This document shows positions 27,875 to 35,986 of a DNA stretch of 42,122 nt, piece after piece. The notes beneath the pieces are model-generated. The model searched no databases. It was not told the DNA's origin and saw nothing but the letters and a program-made list of their open reading frames with translations. Origin of the DNA: Archaeoglobi archaeon (GTDB taxonomy: Archaea; Halobacteriota; Archaeoglobi; Archaeoglobales; Archaeoglobaceae); contig JAPDIW010000043.1 in assembly GCA_029259415.1 (NCBI GenBank), positions 1-42,122 of the forward strand, in the 5' to 3' direction. The position numbers and the translations under genes are program-made. Positions within the stretch are counted from its first letter, which is position 1. Every line of letters begins with the position of its first letter.

Positions 27875-29997
27875 TTACGCATTTTTCCTTGTCCTGATCT
27901 TCACGTCCACAACCTCTGACCCCTCGGAGCTAACCATCACGGGGTTGCAGTACATCTCCGCTATTTCCGGGAACTCTTCGATCATGTAGCTGATTCTGAG
28001 TAAAGTTTCTACAAAAGAATCCACATCGGCCTTCTCGCCACCTCTGTAGCCTTCAAGCAGCTTGTATGCCTTCAACTCTTTCACCATCTCGTAGGCATCT
28101 GACCGGGTTATCGGTGTAACTCTCACGGAAACGTCCTTCATGAGCTCAGCAAGTATGCCACCTGCTCCGCACGTTATGAGCGGACCGAAAGCCGGGTCTT
28201 CTGCCACTCCAATGAACATCTCAACACCTTTGCTCATCCTCTGGACAAGGAAACCTTCAGGATTCAGAGTCTCCATCATTCTCTTCGCCTCCTCTCTTGC
28301 CTCTTCAGGGGGTGAGATTGACCTTAACCCGCCCCCTTCTCGGTTTTGTGGACTAATTCGGCTGAATGTGCCTTGAGAGCCACTCTACCAAACTTTTTTG
28401 CAGCCTCGTAGACACTCTCAGGGTCTCTCACATGTTCATATTTGGGGTACTTTATGCCAAAACAGCCGAGCAGCTCAAACGCCTTGTCTGGAGATAGCCA
28501 CTCTTCTTTTCCCATTGCCTCCGCAATTATGGCAGCAGCCTTTGCCCTGTCAAAATCAAACGTCGGAATTGGCTCCTCTTTTTTCTCCCTCCACTTTGCG
28601 TACTCGACAACCTTTCCGAGAACCTTTGCAGCTGTGTTCGGGAAAACATAGACAGGAACCTTTACTTCATCCCCTATCACTCCATCCTTGGAATTGCTGC
28701 TTATGTAGATGTAAACCACAGGCTTTCCGAGAGAGTTGGCATACTTGGCAGCCGAAATAACAGCTCTCTCAACCGCCTCGCTCTTTTCCTTGCTGATGGC
28801 AGGGACGAAAATGTTTATTATGGCATCAACGTTCTCATCCTCAGCCACAATTTTCAGAGTGTTACCGTAATTCTCGACGTTTGCTGAAGCAGTCATGTCA
28901 ACTGGGTTCTTTACACTCGCAATGTCGGGCAGAATTTTTCCTCAGTTTTTCCATCGTCTCTGGTTTCAGCTCAGCAACCTCCAGACCTACCTGCTCACAC
29001 CAGTCGGAGGTTATTGCACCCAAACCTCCACCGTTCGTAACGATGCAAACTCTTCTTCCCTTTGGTAAGGGTTGGTGGAGAAGGAATGCTGAGATTGAAA
29101 ACAGCTCGTCAATCGAGCTAGCCCTGATTATTCCCGTTTGCTTGAAAAGTGCATCAATAGCCACTCCAGATGACGAAATTATCGCTCCAGTGTGTGAGGC
29201 TATAGCTCTCGCACCTGCAGGTGTAACTCCAGAAGCTATGGCAAGTATTAGCTTCTTTCTCTTGGCAAGTCTGGCAAACTTTCTTGGGTTGGAAATAGAC
29301 TCCTGGTAGAGCATAATCAGCTTCGTTCTCTCGTCATTTTCCCAGAATTCGATGAGGTCATTGCTGGTTATGTCAGCAACGTTTCCGAGAGACGCGAAGT
29401 AAGACAGTCCGAGGTCGTAGCTGTTGATTTTGTCCATAAGCCACTTTGAGATGCAAAGGCTATGCTTCCTTCGTGGGGTGGTATGGGGGCGAAGGATGCG
29501 AAAAGCCTAACGTCGGGAGAGGTGTTGATTATCCCCATGCAGTTGGGGCCGATTAGACGCATTCCGTACTTCCTGCATATCTCAACGAGTTTTCTCTGCC
29601 TCTCAACACCCTCACCGCCAACTTCGGCAAATCCTGCAGTTAAAACGAGCAGAGCCTTCACACCCTTCCTTCCACATTCTTCGGCAGCTTCAAGAGCGTA
29701 TTTTACTGCCACGGAAGTTACTGCCAGGTCTATTTCGTCAGGAATTTCCGAAAGCTTTTCGTAGGACTTTACGGCCATTATCGACTTAGCAGATTTGTTT
29801 ACCGGATAAACAACTCCGCTGAATCTGTAGGTGAGGATGTTGTAGAACGTTCTCCCACCAACCTTCTCAATGTCTCTGGAAGCACCAATAACCGCAACCG
29901 ATTTCGGATTGAAGAGGTTTCTTAGCGCATTGAACGTGGCTATTTTCTCCCTCTTCTCAAAATATGCCAGTACATCTTCAGTCAGAGTCGTTACCAT
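27875..29997 (-). pseudogene. ADP-forming acyl/acetyl-CoA synthetase, alpha-beta fusion, three frameshifts
   Basis: Four ORFs (29368-29997, 28898-29437, 28324-28896, 27875-28279) reconstruct one protein: NPKSVAVIGASRDIEKVGG..., IAFASQSGL/MDKINSYDLGLSYFASLGN, KILPDIASVKNPVDMTASANVENYG, LVHKTEKGGGLRSISPPEEAREEAKRMM. Confidence 0.88.
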
Positions 29998-30453
29998 TCC
30001 TTATCCCGATTTTTCCCTTTTCCGGCTTTATCTCCACCGGAAATCCAGATTCTTTAAAGACGTCTATTATGGCGTAGTTTTTCAGGAAGAACTTCACTTT
30101 CGAACACTTTTATGCCGTTCTTTTCCGCAATTTCCGCCATAGCTCCGAGCAAGATTGTTGCAACACCTTTTCCCTGAAAACCTTCTCTCACAACAAAACC
30201 GATCTCCGCGGTATCCTCCGAAATCTTTCTGTCGACTGAGTGGCCGATTATTTTGTCTCCAAAAACGGCTACGAGACCAAATTTTTCTTCGTTGCACTCA
30301 ACAAAATCTTCAACAATTTTGCAAACCTCCTCTTCGGAGGGTGTAAACATTGAACCTCATTCTCAGAGACTCTTCAGAAAGGGAAAGGTACAGTTCTTTC
30401 AGAGCTTCGTAGTCTTTTTCGCTCACAGATCTTAGCTTTACAAACGCTTCCAT
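29978..30453 (-). pseudogene. GNAT acetyltransferase, frameshifted, overlapping the acyl-CoA synthetase start
   Basis: Three frames join: MEAFVKLRSVSEKDYEALKELYLSLSEESLRMRFNV / FTPSEEEVCKIVEDFVECNEEKFGLVAVFGDKIIGHSVDRKISEDTAEIGFVVREGFQGKGVATILLGAMAEIAEKNGIKVFESEVLPE / NYAIIDVFKESGFPVEIKPEKGKIGIRNGNDSD*. Confidence 0.8.
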
Positions 30454-30522
30454 CTTTCAGATAAGCCTTTCCTTCCTTGCCATAAAGTTTTACTCTCATG
30501 GACGAAGTTTCTCAGTATTAAA

Positions 30523-31254
30523 CTATTGCCTGTTTCGCTTTTCGTTATTTAACACCCTAAGTATCAGCAATCCCGTTTCATACATGATGACAAAAAGGAC
30601 GAGACTTGCAATCTGGGTTAAGCCGGTAAAGTCCATCGTGAGATTCGTTACGAAGATAAGGATTAGGATGTAGACGGGAATTCTCAGACTTCTGTAGGTA
30701 GGATATCTAATTATGCCGAATTTGTCAGACAGTACCATGATAAGAGGGATTTGGAAGAAGAACCCGAAGGATATGAGCAATTTGAACGCGTTGGTCAGAG
30801 TTTTCTCTGCAGAGAGATAGGGGTCTACTGCACTGCTGAGAGCGATGCTGTAGAGGACTGGCACTACAAATTTGTAGGCAAAGAAGGTTCCGAAAAGGAA
30901 TATTCCGTAACTCGGAATCAGAATTGACTTCAAAAACTTCCTTTCATGCTCGTAAAGACCCGGCTTGGCGAAGAGGTAAAGCTCGTAGATTATGTAGGGG
31001 TAAAGGAGCAAGAGAGATGTTATTACTGAGAAGCTGAGCCTTATCACGACCCACTCAAGAGGTGTGAAGACGTATATGGGATTTTTTCCAACAAGCGAGT
31101 ACCAGAAGGAAAGTAAATAGGGATAGGAGACGTAGTATGAGATGGAAACTGCAACAATCAGGATTATACAGATTCTAATCAGCCTTTTTCTGAGTTCTTC
31201 GATATGTTCCCGCAGTTCGAGTTCTCTGTCTTCAGGTGGGCCACTCACATACAT
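30523..31254 (-). CDS. tatC: Sec-independent protein translocase TatC
   Basis: 243 aa; LREHIEELRKRLIR, multi-TM, FAKPGLYEHERKFLKSILIPSYGIFLFGTFFAYKFVVP. Confidence 0.93.
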   Translation of the reverse strand: MYVSGPPEDRELELREHIEELRKRLIRICIILIVAVSISYYVSYPYLLSFWYSLVGKNPIYVFTPLEWVVIRLSFSVITSLLLLYPYIIYELYLFAKPGLYEHERKFLKSILIPSYGIFLFGTFFAYKFVVPVLYSIALSSAVDPYLSAEKTLTNAFKLLISFGFFFQIPLIMVLSDKFGIIRYPTYRSLRIPVYILILIFVTNLTMDFTGLTQIASLVLFVIMYETGLLILRVLNNEKRNRQ

Positions 31255-31375
31255 TTTCTGGTTGTAGGAAATAAATGCTTTGACAACTGTTAGAAGTTTT
31301 GTTTAATCTACCAAGAAATAGTGCCGGGAGTGGACGACCATAGCCGAGGTTTCAAAAATCCCCATCATCAAACAC

Positions 31376-31729
31376 TCACTTGTTCTTAACCTCATCCACA
31401 CGTTCCTCACCCTTCAGCGATTTAAGTTTTAGCTCTACATCGCATATCAGTTCAACCTCTATCAGTTTCTCTTCCTTGACTGTGGATGGTGGATCTTTAT
31501 AATACCTCCATCCTCCATCTTCCGCAAATGGTGAGCTAGACGTGCATAGTTCTGCCTGTAATCGTAGTCTCTCCTCAGAATCTCCATTAGATCTGCAACA
31601 GCCATTCTGTAACCTTGCTCTCTAAGGATGTCTACCACAACCCCACCTGACAGGATGTGCAAGTCCCATACAGGCGTAGGCCTTCCTTACGGCATCCGCA
31701 GGATACAGATCTTCATATTCGAATGGCAT
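31376..31729 (-). pseudogene. ArsR-like winged-HTH regulator, frameshifted
   Basis: Three frames join: MPFEYEDLYPADAVRKAYACMGLAHPVR / VVVDILREQGYRMAVADLMEILRRDYDYRQNYARLAHHLRKMEDGGIIKIHHP / TVKEEKLIEVELICDVELKLKSLKGEERVDEVKNK*. Confidence 0.6.
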
Positions 31730-31981
31730 GTTGTTAACTCAATCTTAGTCGTATAAATTACTTACTGATTTACACGTGTAAACAAAAAATGCGAAAATCC
31801 TATTATAAAGTATAGAGTCTACGATTCTTTGTTAAGAACTAAGTGAGAAAAAATAGTTATAACATGACACGGTAGCGATTCAGTGAAGGATAGGTCGACC
31901 AATTTCGAAAGTCAGTAGATTCATCAGCATTACATAGTAAGCGATTCTCCTATCATCGAAAGTAACCTTAGATCATTAAAG

Positions 31982-31992
31982 TTAAATAATAG
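31982..31992 (+). promoter_or_regulatory. TATA-like box of cas interference operon
   Basis: AAAGTTAAATAATAG centred ~25 nt upstream of the cas6 ATG at 32011. Confidence 0.45.
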
Positions 31993-32010
31993 TATGTTTT
32001 GCTATTTACT

Positions 32011-32727
32011 ATGCGTGTAAGGGTTGATCTAACACCCCTTGAGGGTGTTGCCAAGATTGACCTAAACTACTTTTACTATCTCGCTTCTCTCATATATCGG
32101 GCGATAAGGTCTGCGGACAGAACCCTTTCACTGGAACTCCACAAGCCTTATGGCCCTAAGCTTTTCACGTTCAGTAAACTTTTCGCTGAAAACTTCAAAA
32201 TTGAAAGAAACCGGATGTGGATTGAGGGTCCAGCCCACTTTTTCTTTTCCTCACCGAAGAACGAGATGTGTGAGAAGTTCGTTGAAGGACTTCTAACGAA
32301 TCCGGAGGTAAGTATAGGAAATGTACAATTTCTCGTTACAGGTATTGAGGTTTTGAGGGAAAAGAAAATAGGGGAGAAAGAGAAGTTTGTCACACTGAGT
32401 CCAATAGCTGTCACAACAGTCGAACGTCAGGGTTACTCCAGAAGAAGTGTTGACCTCTACCCATCAGATGCAAGATTTTACGAAATTTTGAAGAGAAATC
32501 TCGTGAAAAAATACGTTGCTCTCCACGGCAAAGAGCCAGAGAATGATGAATTGAATATAGAGCCAATTTCCGTAAAGCCGAAGAGGCTGAGAGTAAAGAA
32601 TACATTTCACCGCTGTTCGGAAATGGTTTTTCTCGCTGAGGGGAGCAGAGAGCTTCTTGAGGTAGGGTACAAGGCAGGATTTGGGGCGAAGAACAGCATG
32701 GGGTTCGGGATGGTGAAGGTGGTATGA
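32011..32727 (+). CDS. cas6: CRISPR endoribonuclease Cas6
   Basis: C-terminal G-rich loop GYKAGFGAKNSMGFGMVKVV; first gene of the cas operon. Confidence 0.93.
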   Translation: MRVRVDLTPLEGVAKIDLNYFYYLASLIYRAIRSADRTLSLELHKPYGPKLFTFSKLFAENFKIERNRMWIEGPAHFFFSSPKNEMCEKFVEGLLTNPEVSIGNVQFLVTGIEVLREKKIGEKEKFVTLSPIAVTTVERQGYSRRSVDLYPSDARFYEILKRNLVKKYVALHGKEPENDELNIEPISVKPKRLRVKNTFHRCSEMVFLAEGSRELLEVGYKAGFGAKNSMGFGMVKVV

Positions 32728-34223
32728 GTCGCAGTAATTTAGTAAAGGGGGGTTGTTCCGAGAAAGAGAGGCAAGTAAGTGCTGTGGAATTTTATTGGAC
32801 AGGACATCCTTTTGTGGATGCAGGTTTGGTTGCGATTTTACTAATTGCCAAGAAGAGTAAACCAGAAGAACTTACTGAAAAAGACATAGAAAAGGCGATA
32901 AAGTTTACTTCTGAACTCTATGCAACAAAGGAATGGAGTTCCGGTTATATTCACGGAATGATTTTCCCCAACAACGGAATACTTATGGCAAATCCAAGCA
33001 TGGGCAAAAGTAGATCACCTGAAAAAATAGCAAAGAGGCTTAGAATTCTTTACGAAAATATTTCGACAACTATGAACGAAGAATATGAAAGTAGGTGTAT
33101 AATTTGTGGCAGACAAAAACCAGCGTACGAGTTTCCACAACTATCCAAAGATGTGGTCAGATCAGGAATAGTTAGATCGGTTTTTTCATTGCTTGGTACC
33201 GGTGATGTGAACAATTTCTTTCCGTCGGCAAACATAAAAGGAGCTGATGTATGCACACACTGTCTTTTTTTGACCCAATTCATGCCGCTCGCATCTTACA
33301 GACTTTCGAGAGTATTGGTAATACACGCCTACCCCTATGAAGTCATGCTTGAGCTTTCTAAAGAAGCTCTTAAAGATGTAAAGAAAAGTAAACTCGCTTC
33401 TCAAGCGAGAGGATTTAGAAGGCCAGAAAACTTCCTTTTCCACATTATAGGAGAAATAACGAGAAAAATAGAAAGAGATAACTTTTGGGAGAGGGCTTCA
33501 ATAACCCTCTACTATTTTATATGTAACAACCAGAATCAAATTTTAGATGTTATCCACGTTCCAACTCCAGTGCTAAGATTTGTCACTTATGCGAGCACAA
33601 AAAATGAGTGGAAGCGTATTGTTTCAATGGGGTGGGAGAAAACACCAAAAGAAGAACAATTTGAAGAGTTTGAGCGCAAATACTCTAATAAAGTTTATAC
33701 AAAACTTTTGAATTACGAAAGCATTTTGCCATATTTTTACAACTGGAAGGAGAAAAGAGTAAATGCGAGTTGGGATCTTTTGGCTTTTTATTGCAAGGAG
33801 GTGATGGGGTTGAATGAGAAAGCTTTGGATTTTATAAAAGATGTCGGAGACAGAATAGTTGAAACTTTGAACATGCTACCTACTAACAAAATGAGAAAAA
33901 GAGTCAGAGAACTAGAAACTGCAGAAGAAAAGGGGAGAGGTTTGGGTCGATTTGCATCGTTTTTTGTGAGATTAGAAAAGGATAGGCAAGAATTGGGTAT
34001 TGCAACACCACTAATGACGTTCGACGAATTTGCAAAAATTCTTACAGCTTATGGGGAAGATATAAATGTCTCTTGGAAGACTGTTAAGAATCTTATTCTG
34101 TTTCGCATTTATGAAAAGCTGCACGATAAATTAATAGAAACTGGAAAAACTAAAGATGAGTTTGAGGGATTTGAAGAGGAGGAGGGTTTAAGCATTTATA
34201 CTGAAGGGGGTGATGAGGTATGA
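32724..34223 (+). CDS. cas8: Type I-B-like Cas8 (Cst1-like, CXXC..CXXC)
   Basis: 499 aa; CIICGRQKPAYEFP ... CTHCLFLTQFMPLASYRLSRVLVIHAYP; position between cas6 and cas7. Confidence 0.82.
   Translation: MSRSNLVKGGCSEKERQVSAVEFYWTGHPFVDAGLVAILLIAKKSKPEELTEKDIEKAIKFTSELYATKEWSSGYIHGMIFPNNGILMANPSMGKSRSPEKIAKRLRILYENISTTMNEEYESRCIICGRQKPAYEFPQLSKDVVRSGIVRSVFSLLGTGDVNNFFPSANIKGADVCTHCLFLTQFMPLASYRLSRVLVIHAYPYEVMLELSKEALKDVKKSKLASQARGFRRPENFLFHIIGEITRKIERDNFWERASITLYYFICNNQNQILDVIHVPTPVLRFVTYASTKNEWKRIVSMGWEKTPKEEQFEEFERKYSNKVYTKLLNYESILPYFYNWKEKRVNASWDLLAFYCKEVMGLNEKALDFIKDVGDRIVETLNMLPTNKMRKRVRELETAEEKGRGLGRFASFFVRLEKDRQELGIATPLMTFDEFAKILTAYGEDINVSWKTVKNLILFRIYEKLHDKLIETGKTKDEFEGFEEEEGLSIYTEGGDEV
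33810..34223 (+). CDS. cas11: Predicted internally translated Cas11-like small subunit (within cas8)
   Basis: In-frame TTG at 33810 preceded by AAGGAGGTGAT (33795-33805), GGAGGTG-N6-TTG; would give ~137-aa product LNEKALDFIKDVGDRIVETLNMLPTNKMRKRVRELE...; alternative ATG at 33804. Confidence 0.55.
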   Translation: MNEKALDFIKDVGDRIVETLNMLPTNKMRKRVRELETAEEKGRGLGRFASFFVRLEKDRQELGIATPLMTFDEFAKILTAYGEDINVSWKTVKNLILFRIYEKLHDKLIETGKTKDEFEGFEEEEGLSIYTEGGDEV

Positions 34224-35335
34224 AGTTTGCTGTTGGAATGGTTTTGATAGACGCTCCACACTCGGCCCTAAATATGCTGGGTCAAACAGGAGTTGCAGAA
34301 GAGAACAGAGTAGAAGTAAAGAAACTTAGAAAAGGCCGAGAAATGTATGCTTATGTATCTTCACAAGCATGGCGTTATTGGTGGAGAAAAACTTTAGAAG
34401 AACACTATGAGTGGAAGATATCTCCTCTTTTTAGGGCAGAAAAGCAAGTGTTTACAGCGGCCAATCCGATTAAGTACGATGATGACGATGTTTTTGGTTA
34501 TATGTGGGCACCAAAAACCCAAAGAGGTGATGAAGGAGGCTTCGCCTTAACTAGAATTTCTCCGCTTAAAACGACACCTCTAATTTCAATCCTTCCAACC
34601 AGAAACTCTTTAACGGAGGATAAAGGGTTTGCTTCTAGACATGAGGGAGACCCAGTACCTTACAATAATGAGTTTTATTCAACTATACTGAAAGGTGTAT
34701 TTTCTCTAGATCTTGATAGTATTGGTAAATTTAATATCAAATACAAGTCGGGTTATCTGAACTTGATTACACCCAAATCAATAGAGAGACTGACTCAGAA
34801 CGTTTCCAAGAAAGATAAAGTAAAAAAAGCCATTAATAGAGCCCTCAAAGAGATGGATTATGAAAACAATTATTTAAAACCAGCAAAAGAAATTGGTGTA
34901 AAGATTAACGAAAAAGAATGGATAATGCCAAACGAAATCAGAAAGAAAAGAGCGAGCGAGACGATTAAAGCACTTAGGTACATATTCGGAGGCGCAAAGC
35001 AAACACAATATCTTACGGACGTAACACCGAAATTTGCAATCTTAGCGATGCTTGAGGGTGGTATAAATCCGTTTATAAGTGGAATTGTTTACGAAGAGAA
35101 AGGAGAAGTAAAATTTGACTCAGAAGCTTTGATTTCAAGGATGCTTGAGTTTGCAGACATTTTAAATCCAAAGAAGCTGTTTGTTGGCAAAGATAAAGGA
35201 TTCATGAAAGAATGGGACGAAGAGATATCTAAAGTCAAACACACTCTAAGCGAGAATGGAATTAGTGTTGAAATCACTACAGTCGGTGATGCGTTAGAAA
35301 AGTTTGCCAAAGAAGTTGAAGCTTACTACGGTTGA
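34220..35335 (+). CDS. cas7: Cas7 (Cst2/DevR-like)
   Basis: 371 aa; HSALNMLGQTGVAEENRVEVKKLRKGREMYAYVSSQAWRYWWRKTL. Confidence 0.9.
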   Translation: MKFAVGMVLIDAPHSALNMLGQTGVAEENRVEVKKLRKGREMYAYVSSQAWRYWWRKTLEEHYEWKISPLFRAEKQVFTAANPIKYDDDDVFGYMWAPKTQRGDEGGFALTRISPLKTTPLISILPTRNSLTEDKGFASRHEGDPVPYNNEFYSTILKGVFSLDLDSIGKFNIKYKSGYLNLITPKSIERLTQNVSKKDKVKKAINRALKEMDYENNYLKPAKEIGVKINEKEWIMPNEIRKKRASETIKALRYIFGGAKQTQYLTDVTPKFAILAMLEGGINPFISGIVYEEKGEVKFDSEALISRMLEFADILNPKKLFVGKDKGFMKEWDEEISKVKHTLSENGISVEITTVGDALEKFAKEVEAYYG

Positions 35336-35338
35336 TAT

Positions 35339-35986
35339 ATGATTCGCGTAAAAATAAAAAGTTGGACTGCAAGTTTCCGGTATCCTACATTCCAGTCAGG
35401 GTATCAGCCAACTTTACCCGTTCCACCGCTTTCTACCATCCAAGGACTTCTGTCAGCGGCCAGAGGAGAGATAGTCTCTTTCAGCGAAATTCCATTTTTC
35501 GGGTATGTTTTCATAAGTAATGGTACAGGAGTCGATTTGGAAAGAATCTATGCATTAGGAAAACCAGAGACAGATGTAATAAAGCGAGAAGTGTTGTTTG
35601 ACAATATTCTTTATCTTTATTTACCAGAAGAGTGGGGGGAATATTTCAAAAAACCGAGATTTCAATTATTGCTCGGTCGTTCAAGCGACATAGCAACTGT
35701 AGAAAAGATAGATAAGGTTGAACTTGAGGAAAAAACGAACGTTCCTGTTGGTGGGGTTGTTGTTCCCATGAATTCTGGCTTGCCAGGTATGGTTCACGCA
35801 CTTCCAGTCGAATTTGATTACTCAACAATTCCAAGAAGGGCAAAATTGGTAAAACCATTTGTTGTTCTACCATTTCCAAAGAATATAGCCCAGAGAAAGA
35901 GGCAGACTTTCCACGGCAGTCTTCCTTATGACCCTCAAATAGACATCGGAGTATGGCTATATGAAGGTCTGCATGGCAAAGTTTAA
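35339..35986 (+). CDS. cas5: Cas5
   Basis: 215 aa; SWTASFRYPTFQSGYQPTLPVPPLSTIQGLLSAARGE N-terminal Cas5 motif. Confidence 0.92.
   Translation: MIRVKIKSWTASFRYPTFQSGYQPTLPVPPLSTIQGLLSAARGEIVSFSEIPFFGYVFISNGTGVDLERIYALGKPETDVIKREVLFDNILYLYLPEEWGEYFKKPRFQLLLGRSSDIATVEKIDKVELEEKTNVPVGGVVVPMNSGLPGMVHALPVEFDYSTIPRRAKLVKPFVVLPFPKNIAQRKRQTFHGSLPYDPQIDIGVWLYEGLHGKV

Noticed and set aside
28398-29764. Plus-strand ORFs opposite the acyl-CoA synthetase
   Set aside because: Shadow ORFs; the minus-strand frames carry the recognisable enzyme.
32148-33443. Minus-strand ORFs within cas6/cas8
   Set aside because: Antisense to clear cas genes with no supporting motif.
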